Shown: one piece after another, positions 1 to 8,397 of the stretch | Layout of the letters: each line of letters starts with the position of its first letter | Position numbering within the stretch: position 1 is the stretch's first letter | Source: Micromonospora sp. ATCC 39149 | GTDB lineage: Bacteria; Actinomycetota; Actinomycetes; Mycobacteriales; Micromonosporaceae | NCBI RefSeq assembly: GCF_000158815.1 | Contig: NZ_GG657738.1 | Span: forward strand, 6,699,157-6,753,309 | Direction of reading: 5' to 3' | Length of the DNA stretch: 54,153 nt | Notes under the pieces: generated by a model | Told to the model about the DNA's origin: nothing | Seen by the model: only the letters and a program-made list of their open reading frames with translations | Database searches by the model: none | Program-made: the position numbers and the translations under genes

Positions 1-247
1 GCCGGCCGTACCGGGAGCGGAGATAGTTGTTCGACAGCACCGCGATGACGGCCGCAGACTGTCGGATCGCCCGGTCCATGAAGTCGATGAAATTCGTTCC
101 CGGCACGAAATCCCAGGCCTGCAGAACCGTCCGGTAGCCTGCGAGTTCCAGCTCCCACGCGATCCAGGTCGCCCATCGCTCGTCCGCCGGAGAATAGCTG
201 ATCAGGAAGTGAGCCGCGTCGGCGGGGCGTCCGAACTGGGCGGTCAT
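1..247 (-). CDS. TIR-domain protein, N-terminal part (cut by window edge)
   Basis: The visible 82 residues begin MTAQFGRPADAAHFLISYS and carry a TIR fold signature: a first strand ending in FLISYSPADE, a region WIAWELELAGY, AWDFVPGTNF, then AAVIAVLSNNYLRSRYG. This is the actinomycete TIR type often fused to NB-ARC/TPR or other signalling modules. TIR domains cleave NAD or act as adaptors; the catalytic Glu expected in the second half (the SxxxxxSxxC/E helix) is not convincingly placed here. The start is the ATG at 247; the ribosome site before it is weak. The rest lies beyond the left edge, so fusion partners are unknown. It follows the methyltransferase on the same strand after about 130 bases. 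Confidence 0.8.
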   Translation of the reverse strand, partial: MTAQFGRPADAAHFLISYSPADERWATWIAWELELAGYRTVLQAWDFVPGTNFIDFMDRAIRQSAAVIAVLSNNYLRSRYGR

Positions 248-380
248 GTGGCAAGTCTGCCTGGCACCCGGCCGTCACGTGAACGCCAATCCGTATTGAC
301 ATCGGTAAGCGGTGCTAAATGGTGGAGCGGCCCGGACCGCGGCCGTCGCGCCGGGCGGGCCCCGCCGCTCGGCCGTCGTC

Positions 381-1133
381 TCACCACGGGCGGCGGGCGC
401 TGGCGACGAGCGATCCGCCCAGCCCTGGGAACAGCCGGGCCAGCAGCCGGGACTGAAGCCACCGGCCCCGCCCGACGTGGACGCCGACGTAGTTCGACCG
501 GATCGACACGTCGACGAAGCCGGCGGCCCGCAGTATCCGGCGCAGCATCTGCGCGGTGAACGGGCGGATGTGCAGGTGCAGGTACCGGTGCATCGGGTCG
601 ACCTGGCGCGGCGATCGGCCGAGGAGGAACCGGATCCGGTCCTGGAGCGTGGCCAGGTTCGGCGTGCTCAGGACCAGCGCGCCACCGGGCCGCAGCACCC
701 GGGCGATCTCGGCCAGCAGGGCCCCCGGGTGGTACAGGTGCTCGATCAGTTCGGCCGCGACGACCCCGGCCACCGACCGGTCCGCCAGCGGCAGCGGCCG
801 GGTGACGTCCAACCGCACCGGGCGGTGCCGCCCGGCCGTCAGCTCCGTCAGGGCCGGCCAGGACAGGTCGGCCACCACGGTCGGTCGGCGCAGCCCGGGC
901 AGGCTGTCGAAGATGCTGCGCGCCCCGGCCCCCAGCTCCAGCAGCGCCCCGGCCGGGCCACCGGGCCCGTCGCCGGCGTCGAGGTCGTCGACGGCGTCCA
1001 GCAGTGCCGCGCCGATGAGGCGTCGGCGCACCGCGTGGTACGGGTCGTCGACGTACGCGAGGGTCGCCCGGCCGTCGCCGTAGCACCGGCTGTTCGCCTC
1101 CCACGCTGCCGCCGCCGCGCCGCCGCCGGTCAC
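381..1133 (-). CDS. class I SAM-dependent methyltransferase
   Basis: A 250-residue protein with the Methyltransf_11/25 pattern. The SAM-binding motif I is LLELGAGARS, the acidic end of strand 2 is VVADLSWPAL, motif II is DRSVAGVVAAELIEHL, and the post-motif is LAEIARVLRPGGALVLSTPN, typical of small-molecule or quinone-type O-, N- or C-methyltransferases. Substrate cannot be read from sequence. Its ATG overlaps the stop of the upstream cupin-like gene (ATGA, 1130-1133), so the two are translationally coupled and probably act together. They sit between a TIR gene and a NACHT-WD40 gene, which raises but does not prove a conflict-related role. Confidence 0.85.
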   Translation of the reverse strand: MTGGGAAAAAWEANSRCYGDGRATLAYVDDPYHAVRRRLIGAALLDAVDDLDAGDGPGGPAGALLELGAGARSIFDSLPGLRRPTVVADLSWPALTELTAGRHRPVRLDVTRPLPLADRSVAGVVAAELIEHLYHPGALLAEIARVLRPGGALVLSTPNLATLQDRIRFLLGRSPRQVDPMHRYLHLHIRPFTAQMLRRILRAAGFVDVSIRSNYVGVHVGRGRWLQSRLLARLFPGLGGSLVASARRPW

Positions 1134-1804
1134 GGCCGGCCGGCCGGCACCAACCGGTCGGCGGTGGCCTTCGCCAGCCGGTCGCGCGCGGCCCGAGCCA
1201 GCGACGTCGTCTCGGCGCGACTGTGCAGCCGCCGGGTCAGCCGGTGCGCGGGCGTGTCCAGGGCACCGAGGGTGAGGTCCGGCTTCTCCGGATGGTGCAG
1301 GCCGAGCACGACGGTGGCGGCCGGCGCCCCACCCACGACGGTCGACGCGTGGAACGCCCCGGCCGCCAACTCGTACGCGGTGCCGGCCGCCCAGTGCTCC
1401 GGCGCGCCGGCCGTGGCGTCCACGGTGAGCGCGGTCGGCACCAGCCGGTCACCGGCGGCCGTGGTGCGGGTGTCGAACACCCGGTACGTGCTGCCGGGCA
1501 CCACCGTCAGGTGCTGGTTGCCCACGTAGCCGTAGAGGACGTGGCTGAGCAGGTCCCAGCTGTGGCAGTGGAACGGCGACACGGACAGCCGCACGGGCGT
1601 GCGTCGCTCGCCGAACAGGTGCACGCAGACGCCCCGCCGGCCGTCGCGCAGCACCGGAAGGCAGGTGAAGCCCAGGGGGTGACGCACCGCGGACAGCGTC
1701 GACTCGCCGTTGGCGAGGGGATCCAGCCAGGTTGTCCGGACCAACTCGGCGACCCCGTCGGATGACCCGGCACGGATCGCCCGCTCCAGCATCGCGTAGA
1801 TCAT
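1130..1804 (-). CDS. cupin-like protein, function unknown
   Basis: A 224-residue soluble protein. It contains PFHCHSWDLLSHVLYG, an HxH metal-ligand pattern after an aromatic strand, and later LAAGAFHAST, a possible third His. Regular beta-strand spacing suggests a cupin or cysteine-dioxygenase-like barrel. I cannot assign a substrate. The start ATG at 1804 has AGGAG nine bases upstream. The gene ends in an ATGA overlap with the methyltransferase and begins 100 bases after the stop of the large NACHT gene, so all could be co-transcribed. Alternative: a structural cupin without metal chemistry. Confidence 0.7.
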   Translation of the reverse strand: MIYAMLERAIRAGSSDGVAELVRTTWLDPLANGESTLSAVRHPLGFTCLPVLRDGRRGVCVHLFGERRTPVRLSVSPFHCHSWDLLSHVLYGYVGNQHLTVVPGSTYRVFDTRTTAAGDRLVPTALTVDATAGAPEHWAAGTAYELAAGAFHASTVVGGAPAATVVLGLHHPEKPDLTLGALDTPAHRLTRRLHSRAETTSLARAARDRLAKATADRLVPAGRP

Positions 1805-1904
1805 GACAGTTGTCTCCTGAGGATGAAGGGAACGTGCTGCTGAGAATGGGAGAAACGTGATTCACGTCCGGGCGCGCCGAGGCTGCGGTGGCCGGCCGGG
1901 TGGC

Positions 1905-4900
1905 TCAGTCCCGTAGGGGCGCGCCGGCCGGTACCCGTCCCACGTCGTCCAGGTACGGGTCGAGCTCGCCGATGTCGAACCGGCACATGCCGGCAACGTG
2001 CCAGAAGTCGGCTGCGACCTCGCCGGCCGACTTGTGCCGCCCGTTCGGGGTGAACGCCGCCCAGGACCGCTCGGACAGGCCCAGCAGCGTGCAGCGGTGG
2101 GTGGCCGTGCCATCCGGCGCCAGTTGCCACAGTCGGACGGTGCCGTCGGTGCTGCCGCTGGCCAGCAGGTCACCGCCCGGGCTGAACGCCACCGACCAGA
2201 TCCGGCGGGTGTGCCCCGTCAGCTCCTGCACCCGCTGGCCGGTCTGCGCATCCCAGATGTCGATGACCTCCTCGTCGCCCGCGGTGGCGAGGAACCGGCC
2301 GCCGGGATGGAAGGCCACCGTCCACAGCTTGCGCCGCTCGGGCCTGAGCACCCGCAGCACGGCCTGCTCCTGCGGATCCCACAGCACCGCCGTGCCGTCG
2401 ACGCTCGCCGAGGCGAGCAGCCGACCGTCCGGCCGGTACGCCAGGCACAGGATGCGTCCGCTGTGCGCCTTCGGCAGCACCCGCACCTCGTCGGCGGCCA
2501 GGTCGTGCAGGCGGACCAGCTCGTCGTCCGAGCCGGTGGCCAGCGTCGCGCCGTCGGGGGAGTAGGCCAGGGCCCGGACCCGGCCCCGGAAGCCGCGCAG
2601 CCACCCGACGGTACGCCCGGTCGTGCGGATCAGCAGCTGCACCGTGTGGTCGTCGTTGGCGACCGCGATGCGGTCCCCGGCCGGGTCGAACACCATGGCC
2701 CAGACCGCGTCGCTGGACACCTCCAACTGCCGGCCCTCCACCCCGGCCGCGGCGTCCCACAGGTACACCCGCCCGTCGTTGCTGGCCGTGGCCAGCAGGT
2801 GGGGCTCCGCGCCGAAGGCCACGGAGACCAGGCGGTCCATCCGGTTGGACTCCAGCACCTGCCGGCACTCCCCGGCGATCGGGTCCCACAACCTGACCAG
2901 GCCGTCGTTGCTGCTGGTGGCCAGCATCGAGCCATCCCGGTTGAAGGCGACCGCCCGCATCTGCCGGCCGTGACCGCGCAGCACCGCGGCCGACTCCCCG
3001 CTGCGGGTGCTCCACACCTTCGTGGTGAAGTCGTTGCTGCTGCTGACCAGCCGATCACCGTCCGGGCGGAAGGTGATCGGCCACACCGACGCGTAGTGGC
3101 GGTCCAGCTCGTGGCGTACCTCGCAGGTGGCGTCGTCCCAGATCCTGACCCATCCGTCGCTGTCGCCGGTGGCGAACATCGTGCCGCGCGGGCTGAAGGC
3201 GACCCGGTAGACGGCCCCGCTGTGCCGGCCCAGCTCCCGGCCGACCGGCGGGCCGCCCCCCTCCGGCAGGTCCCAGCGCCGCACTGAGCCGGTGACGTCG
3301 GCGCTGACGATGTGCCGGCCGGACGGGTGGAAGTCAAAGGTGTAGATCGGGCCGGCGTGGCCCGTCAGGCGGTGCAGCAGCCGACCCGTCCTCGGGTCCC
3401 ACAGCCGCAGGGCCCCGTCCTCCGCGCCCCCGGCCAGGTAGGTGCCGGTCGGGTCGTGCCGCAGCCAGTACGTCAGCTTGTCCTCCGCCTCGGCGCGCTG
3501 GCGCAGCCGGCCGGTACGCAGGTCCCACAGCCGCACGACGCCGCCGTCGTCGCCGGTGGCCAGTGTCGAGCCGTCCGGGTTGAACGTGGCCGTCCACACC
3601 GGTGCCCGGTGCCCCGGCAGCTCCCAGCGCAGCTGCCCGGTCCCGACCTCCCAGACCCGGACCACGCCGTCCTTGTCGCCGGTCGCCAGCAGCGTGCCGC
3701 TGCTGTCGAACAGCAGCGGCCACACCCACTCGCGGTGTCGGGACAGCACGTGCCGGCACTCGCCGGTCGTCGCGTCCCAGAGGCGTACGAGGCCGTCCTG
3801 GGCGCCGGTGGCCAGCAGCGGCTCGGTGGGGCTGAAGTTCACCGAGTACGTCCGCCACTCGTGTCCGGTCAGCGTGCGCAACGGTCGATTGTCCCGGGCG
3901 TCGCAGATCAGCACCGAGCCGTCCTCGCAGCCGATCGCCAGCAACGCGCCCTCGGCGTCGTACCCGACCGGGCGCGGCAGCCGGCCCTCCTCGAAGCCGA
4001 ACAGGACGCCCAGCGCGACGGGCCGGACCGCCGTGGTCAGTGGGCTGCCGGGCAGCACCACCGCGCCGCAGCGCCGCAGCCCGTCGAGCGCCGCCGGTTC
4101 GGCGGTCGCCGACACCACCGCCGCACGTCGCCACCGTACGTCGGTCAGCACCGCGTCGGTCAGGTTGGTGGTGAGGATCCGCGCGTCGGTCAGGTCGGCC
4201 CCGGTCAGGTCGGCCCCGGACAGGTCGCTGCCCACGATCCGGGCACCGGTCAGGTTCGCCTCGCGCAGGTCGGCCCCGGACAGGTCGCTGTCCTCGATGG
4301 CGACGCCGGCCAGCCGCGCCCCGCGCAGGGTGGCGCCGGCGAGGGCCATGTCCGCCAGCCGGGCCCCGGTCAGGTCCGCGTCGGTGAGGTCCGCCGCCGG
4401 CCACGACCGTGCGGTCAGGTGCAGCCCACTGAGCAGGGCCGAGCGCAGGTTGAGCCCGGGGGAGGTGCTGAACCGGGCGATGATCCGTCCCGCGTTCATC
4501 CGGGCGGCCGGGGTGGCGTCGGGGTCGTTGAGCACCCGGTCCGCCCAGCGCCGGCAGACCGACGGCTCGGCCAGGTCGCACAGGAAGTCGATGGTGAGCT
4601 GGGACAGCGGGTGGGCGTGCAACCGGCCGGTGTGCTCGCGGTCGGTGGCAGCGAGGTCGTCGGCCAGGTGCCGGGCCACCAGCCACTCGGTGACGGATTC
4701 GTGGATGAAGCTGAAGACGCCGTCGTCGGTGCGGATGAGCAGGCTGCCGGCGCCGATGGCGTGGGTGATCTGCTCGGCGGACAGGTGCCGGCCGGCCAGG
4801 TCGGTCAGGGTGCCGGCCAGGTCCTCGATCTCCTCGACCCGCATCAGCGCCTCACCGCGCTCCCACAGCCGTAGCGCCAGCGCGGTGACCGCCGCGAACA

Positions 4901-7472
4901 GGTCGCCGGCGGCCAGGCCGACCGGCACGCCGCGAATGTCCTGCGTCCGGTCGCCCTCGTAGCCGAGCCAGGCGTCGATGATCTCCGCGTACAGGCGGGC
5001 GGGGCTGATCGTGCAGCTCGCCGCCGACACCGCGCGCAGCCGGTCCGTGGGCAGGTCGGCGATGAAGCTGAGCATCCGGGGATTGGTCGCCAGCGGCATC
5101 AGCCCGGGGATGCTCGCCAGCAGCTCCAGTCGCCGGTCGACCTCCTCGACCTGCCCGCCGAACCGCTGGATCAGCAGGGCGCGGATCTGCTCGGCGGACA
5201 GGTGCGACAGGCTGAGCACGCGCCGCTGCGGCAGGCTGCCGAGCTGCGCCTCCATCGCGGTGGCGACCTGCGAGTGCGCGGCGAAGTGCTGGGTCCGGCT
5301 GGCCACAATGATCTTGGCGTGGCCGCGGGCGGCGGCCAGCAGCGTGCCGAGATGGTCCGCCGCCCGGGCGTAGGTCGCCCGGGCCACCAACTCGTCGAAG
5401 CCGTCGAAGATCAGCACGATCCGGCCGTGGTCCAGCATGTACCGGAAGGCGGGCAGGTCGATCTTGTCGTGACCGTGGTTCGCCAGGTGCGCCGCCACGT
5501 GCCCTTCCAGCGTGTTGGCCTTGTCCGAGGCGCGCAGGTCGATCAGGATCGGCAGCACGTGCGGCAGTTCCGCGGTGATGCGCCGGGTCAGTTCCCGCAG
5601 CGCGAAGGTCTTGCCGCGCCCGAAGTCGCCCAGCAGCAGGACGAACCGGCCCTCGTCGCCGTCGACCAGCTCCAGCAGCTCCGCGACGAGGTCATCGCGG
5701 GTCTCCTCGCCGTCGGCGTGCGGGCGGGCGGCGGCGTGGGTCTTGTCGACGAACCGCTGCGGAACGTAACCCTGCGCGGGATAGCGGGGGTCGGCCAGCA
5801 GCGCCTCGGACTGGGCCCGCAGGTAGCCGGTGAGGTCGAGCAGCCCCTGGAACTGCAGGAAGCTGCGCAGCCGCACCTTGCGTCGGCGGGCGTAGTCGCG
5901 CAGTGCTCTCGCCGGCTCGTCGCCCTGGTAGACAAGTTCCGACTCGACGTCGGGGTCGGCGCCGTGCACCTGCTCCAGGAAGGCGTCCACGTCGTGTTCG
6001 CCGACCGTACGCACGCAGGCGCCGACGCGTAGCTGCCGTGCCCGCCCGCCGTCGGCATAGGTCACCCGCAGGTACGGGACGGCGCCCTTGATCCGGTGCA
6101 CCACCGCACCCGGATGCCGGGCCAGGCACACGTCGGCGATCTGGTCCAGCAGCAGGCGCCGGGAGTCGAGCTGCTCCCAGTCCGAACCGGCCGGCCTCCA
6201 GCCGTCCCCGGAACGCGCCACGACCCGGTGGGCCGACGACACCGGGAACGTGTTGTCCGCCCCCCGCCAGGTCAGCGTCACCGGCGACGACCACCGGGGC
6301 GGGTCGACCATGTCGCCGGCCTCGCCCACCCAGCGGGCCTGTTCCCGATCGAATCGGCGGCTGAGCCGGACCAGGCCGTCCTCGGTCAGTCGCAAGAGCT
6401 GGTAGCGGCTGGCCGCGTCCGGGCCCGGGGTGGGGCCGAGCCCGAAGGCCGGCAACCCGCCGGCCAGCCGGCTGCCGGCCGGGGACTTCTCATCGCCGTT
6501 GCCGTGCAGCAGCAGGTTCAGCCGGTGGCCCAGGGGCCCGTCGAACAGGTCGGCGTCGGCGAGCCGCTCTTGTTCCGGCCCGGTGCCTCCGTGTGGATCA
6601 TGGTGCACGACGCCGATGCGCAGCCAGCCCCGCTCCTCGTACGTGGCCAGCGACTCGGCCAGGTGCCGCGCCTGCTCCGCGCCGATCCGACCCGGCCGGG
6701 GACCGCTGCCGGGGGCGGCGGGCTCGGCGTCGATCGTGGAGTTGAGCCCGGCCACCACCACCCGGAGGTCGGGCAGCTCGAACAGGCTCCACGGGTGTTC
6801 CCTCTGCATCCTGGCCTGTTGGCGGTCCTCCGGCCAGGCGTCGAACAGGGTGGCGAAGTGGCGCCAGTTGTGCCAGTAGGGCTTGACCGGAGCCACGTCG
6901 TCGGCCTCGCACTGCGCCAGGTACGCCCGGGCGGCCGCCTCGTTGACGTCCCGCTCGCCCGGCACGATCGCGATCCGGCCGAAGCCGACACCGAGGTGCT
7001 CGGCGAGCCCCTCCAGGAACGCCTTCACCAGGTCGAATTCCCGTGGCCGGCCGGTGACCGCCAGGTCGCCGCTGACCACGACCAGGTCGGGCCGGGCGCC
7101 CGCGAGGCTGCGCGACAGCAGGTCGAGGTCCGTGCACAGTGCCTGGAGGACCTGCTCGTGGGTGCCCGCCGGCACCGGCGAGCCGAAGGCCTGCCCCGGC
7201 GCGAAGCGCAGGTTGGACAGGTGGAGCACGGTGATCGAGGTGTCGGCGGTGAGCTGGTCGAAGGTGACCCCGAGCGCCATCGCCAGCAGGTGCAGTTCCT
7301 CGACGTCGATCCCCCGCAGGCCCGCCTCGATCTTGGCGATCGTGCTGCGGGACAGCGAAGGCATGCCGAGTTCCTCGCACTGCTCGGCGAGCCGGCGGGC
7401 GGACCAGCCGCGTTCGTCGCGCAGGCGACGGATGCGGGCAGCGATGATCTTCGTCAGTTCAGGCCTGGTCAT
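1905..7472 (-). CDS. NLR-like STAND NTPase: HTH / pseudo-phosphoesterase / NACHT / pentapeptide / 15 x WD40
   Basis: A 1855-residue protein. Residues ~8-72 form an XRE helix-turn-helix (LSRSTIAKIEAG). Residues ~79-330 have the calcineurin-like phosphoesterase layout, but metal motifs are changed: DxH is LSNLRF, GNHD is PGERDVN and GHxH is HGNGDE, while SGDLAVTG and VVHHDPH remain. The NACHT NTPase has Walker A GDFGRGKT (615-622) and Walker B RIVLIFDGFDEL (~680-691). Pentapeptide repeats (A-D/N-L-x-x) span ~1025-1110. Fifteen WD40 repeats run from ~1165 to ~1810. The C-terminal tail includes WAAFTPNGRHKSAG and CRFDIGELDPYL. Start: the ATG at 7472 has GGAGGAGGTG eight bases upstream; a GTG at 7505 lacks such a site. 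NACHT-repeat proteins include antiphage and cell-death NLRs; a defence role is inference. A possible operator lies at 7516-7536. Confidence 0.92.
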   Translation of the reverse strand: MTRPELTKIIAARIRRLRDERGWSARRLAEQCEELGMPSLSRSTIAKIEAGLRGIDVEELHLLAMALGVTFDQLTADTSITVLHLSNLRFAPGQAFGSPVPAGTHEQVLQALCTDLDLLSRSLAGARPDLVVVSGDLAVTGRPREFDLVKAFLEGLAEHLGVGFGRIAIVPGERDVNEAAARAYLAQCEADDVAPVKPYWHNWRHFATLFDAWPEDRQQARMQREHPWSLFELPDLRVVVAGLNSTIDAEPAAPGSGPRPGRIGAEQARHLAESLATYEERGWLRIGVVHHDPHGGTGPEQERLADADLFDGPLGHRLNLLLHGNGDEKSPAGSRLAGGLPAFGLGPTPGPDAASRYQLLRLTEDGLVRLSRRFDREQARWVGEAGDMVDPPRWSSPVTLTWRGADNTFPVSSAHRVVARSGDGWRPAGSDWEQLDSRRLLLDQIADVCLARHPGAVVHRIKGAVPYLRVTYADGGRARQLRVGACVRTVGEHDVDAFLEQVHGADPDVESELVYQGDEPARALRDYARRRKVRLRSFLQFQGLLDLTGYLRAQSEALLADPRYPAQGYVPQRFVDKTHAAARPHADGEETRDDLVAELLELVDGDEGRFVLLLGDFGRGKTFALRELTRRITAELPHVLPILIDLRASDKANTLEGHVAAHLANHGHDKIDLPAFRYMLDHGRIVLIFDGFDELVARATYARAADHLGTLLAAARGHAKIIVASRTQHFAAHSQVATAMEAQLGSLPQRRVLSLSHLSAEQIRALLIQRFGGQVEEVDRRLELLASIPGLMPLATNPRMLSFIADLPTDRLRAVSAASCTISPARLYAEIIDAWLGYEGDRTQDIRGVPVGLAAGDLFAAVTALALRLWERGEALMRVEEIEDLAGTLTDLAGRHLSAEQITHAIGAGSLLIRTDDGVFSFIHESVTEWLVARHLADDLAATDREHTGRLHAHPLSQLTIDFLCDLAEPSVCRRWADRVLNDPDATPAARMNAGRIIARFSTSPGLNLRSALLSGLHLTARSWPAADLTDADLTGARLADMALAGATLRGARLAGVAIEDSDLSGADLREANLTGARIVGSDLSGADLTGADLTDARILTTNLTDAVLTDVRWRRAAVVSATAEPAALDGLRRCGAVVLPGSPLTTAVRPVALGVLFGFEEGRLPRPVGYDAEGALLAIGCEDGSVLICDARDNRPLRTLTGHEWRTYSVNFSPTEPLLATGAQDGLVRLWDATTGECRHVLSRHREWVWPLLFDSSGTLLATGDKDGVVRVWEVGTGQLRWELPGHRAPVWTATFNPDGSTLATGDDGGVVRLWDLRTGRLRQRAEAEDKLTYWLRHDPTGTYLAGGAEDGALRLWDPRTGRLLHRLTGHAGPIYTFDFHPSGRHIVSADVTGSVRRWDLPEGGGPPVGRELGRHSGAVYRVAFSPRGTMFATGDSDGWVRIWDDATCEVRHELDRHYASVWPITFRPDGDRLVSSSNDFTTKVWSTRSGESAAVLRGHGRQMRAVAFNRDGSMLATSSNDGLVRLWDPIAGECRQVLESNRMDRLVSVAFGAEPHLLATASNDGRVYLWDAAAGVEGRQLEVSSDAVWAMVFDPAGDRIAVANDDHTVQLLIRTTGRTVGWLRGFRGRVRALAYSPDGATLATGSDDELVRLHDLAADEVRVLPKAHSGRILCLAYRPDGRLLASASVDGTAVLWDPQEQAVLRVLRPERRKLWTVAFHPGGRFLATAGDEEVIDIWDAQTGQRVQELTGHTRRIWSVAFSPGGDLLASGSTDGTVRLWQLAPDGTATHRCTLLGLSERSWAAFTPNGRHKSAGEVAADFWHVAGMCRFDIGELDPYLDDVGRVPAGAPLRD

Positions 7473-7515
7473 GGCACCGACACCTCCTCCGAGGGGTCCC
7501 TCCACTGTACGGCGT

Positions 7516-7536
7516 ACTGCTCCATGAGGGAGCAGT
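7516..7536. promoter_or_regulatory. perfect inverted repeat, candidate operator of the NLR-like gene
   Basis: ACTGCTCC, a 5-base spacer ATGAG, then GGAGCAGT: 8-base arms with perfect symmetry, 44-64 bases before the ATG of the large NACHT gene. It overlaps a second small palindrome GTAC-GGC-GTAC (7507-7517). Because the protein starts with an XRE-type DNA-binding domain, autoregulation through this site is a natural hypothesis. Binding itself is not shown. Confidence 0.5.
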
Positions 7537-7629
7537 CACGCGGCTGGTTTCTGCGGGATACCCTCGGATGGGTGACGGCCGGCAACGCTGGAAAGTGGAG
7601 GAATACGCGAAGCGAAGCTCGCGGTCACG

Positions 7630-7658
7630 TTGTGCGACAGTCGCGGCCGTCGTAGCCT
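7630..7658 (+). promoter_or_regulatory. candidate promoter of the small membrane protein gene
   Basis: TTGTGC (7630-7635), a 17-base spacer, then TAGCCT (7653-7658), a plausible actinobacterial sigma-70-type pair. It lies 54 bases before the GTG at 7713. Confidence 0.4.
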
Positions 7659-7712
7659 TGGACGTGTTGCTCCCCCACAGAACAACCTCCGATTCCCCCG
7701 GGAGGGGGCACA

Positions 7713-8105
7713 GTGAGCGCTCCGGCGACCAACAACAACGATCGGACACCGCGCGGTCGGAGCGCCGCCGGGCGCGGGAAGCCGAGCCCCTACGACGGCA
7801 AGCCCCCCAGGAACGAGCTGGAGTTCCGCGACCATCACCTACGCCGTGCGACCGACGACGAGACGACGAACCAGCTGTACATCCGGCTGCGCTGGCACCA
7901 GGCGCTGATGTTCGTCGTCTATGCCGGCGCGGCCCTGCTGCCGATCGTCGTGGTCATCTCGATGGCCAAGTGGGCCGGCCTGTCAGCCGAGCAGATAATG
8001 CAACTCGCCCTCGTCGCCAGCGGTGGCGCCGGGGCCGGAGCCGCCGCCGGCTGGCTGATCCGGCGGCGCGGCGGCGGGACACCCGCCGACGGCCAGGCGC
8101 CCTGA
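7713..8105 (+). CDS. small two-helix membrane protein, unknown function
   Basis: A 130-residue protein with a charged, disordered N-terminal ~70 residues (SAPATNNNDRTPRGRS) and then two hydrophobic segments, ALMFVVYAGAALLPIVVVIS and MQLALVASGGAGAGAAAGWL, ending in RRRGGG and an acidic tail. GTG start with GGGAGGGGG just upstream. It is divergent from the NLR-like gene and convergent with another two-helix membrane protein. I do not recognise a family. Small two-helix membrane proteins near STAND NTPases can be effectors; that is only a possibility here. Confidence 0.75.
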   Translation: MSAPATNNNDRTPRGRSAAGRGKPSPYDGKPPRNELEFRDHHLRRATDDETTNQLYIRLRWHQALMFVVYAGAALLPIVVVISMAKWAGLSAEQIMQLALVASGGAGAGAAAGWLIRRRGGGTPADGQAP

Positions 8106-8141
8106 CCCGGCGGGACCGCCCGACCCGGCCCCACCGCCGGG
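8106..8141. terminator. possible bidirectional terminator between convergent genes
   Basis: CCCGGCGG (8106-8113) and CCGCCGGG (8134-8141) form a perfect 8-bp stem with a 20-base loop, starting directly after the stop of the 7713 gene and facing the convergent gene that ends at 8167. There is no T-run, which is usual in high-GC actinomycetes. Confidence 0.4.
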
Positions 8142-8166
8142 CCGCGGCTTTCGAACCGGCGTGGGC

Positions 8167-8397
8167 TCAGTCCGCCGAGGATCGGCCGCCGCGGGAGGCG
8201 AACCGGCTGAGTAGCGGCACGACGACGACACCGCCGGCGGACGCGACGAGCGCCGTGACCACGCACATCGTCACGAACGAGCCCTCGGCCCAGGTGCGGC
8301 TGCCCCAGACCCCGACCGCCATCGCGATCGAGGCGACCATGCTGATCCCCGCCAGTACGACGACCGGCCGCGTGCGGCTGACGCTCCGTTGTGCCAC
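8167..8397 (-). CDS. small two-helix membrane protein, possibly leaderless
   Basis: A 76-residue protein, MAQRSVSRTRPVVVLAG, with two hydrophobic stretches (VVVLAGISMVASIAMAVGVW and FVTMCVVTALVASAGGVVVV) joined by a short loop and a basic C-terminus. No ribosome site precedes the GTG at 8397, but TATTGT ends six bases upstream, which would fit a leaderless transcript beginning at the start codon. Family unknown. It could be a membrane partner of the convergent 7713 gene. Support is hydrophobicity and reading frame only. Confidence 0.55.
   Translation of the reverse strand: MAQRSVSRTRPVVVLAGISMVASIAMAVGVWGSRTWAEGSFVTMCVVTALVASAGGVVVVPLLSRFASRGGRSSAD

Noticed and set aside
1998..7655. Long plus-strand open frames opposite the NACHT-WD40 gene
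   Set aside because: They lie antisense to strongly supported WD40/NACHT coding sequence and have composition typical of high-GC shadows.
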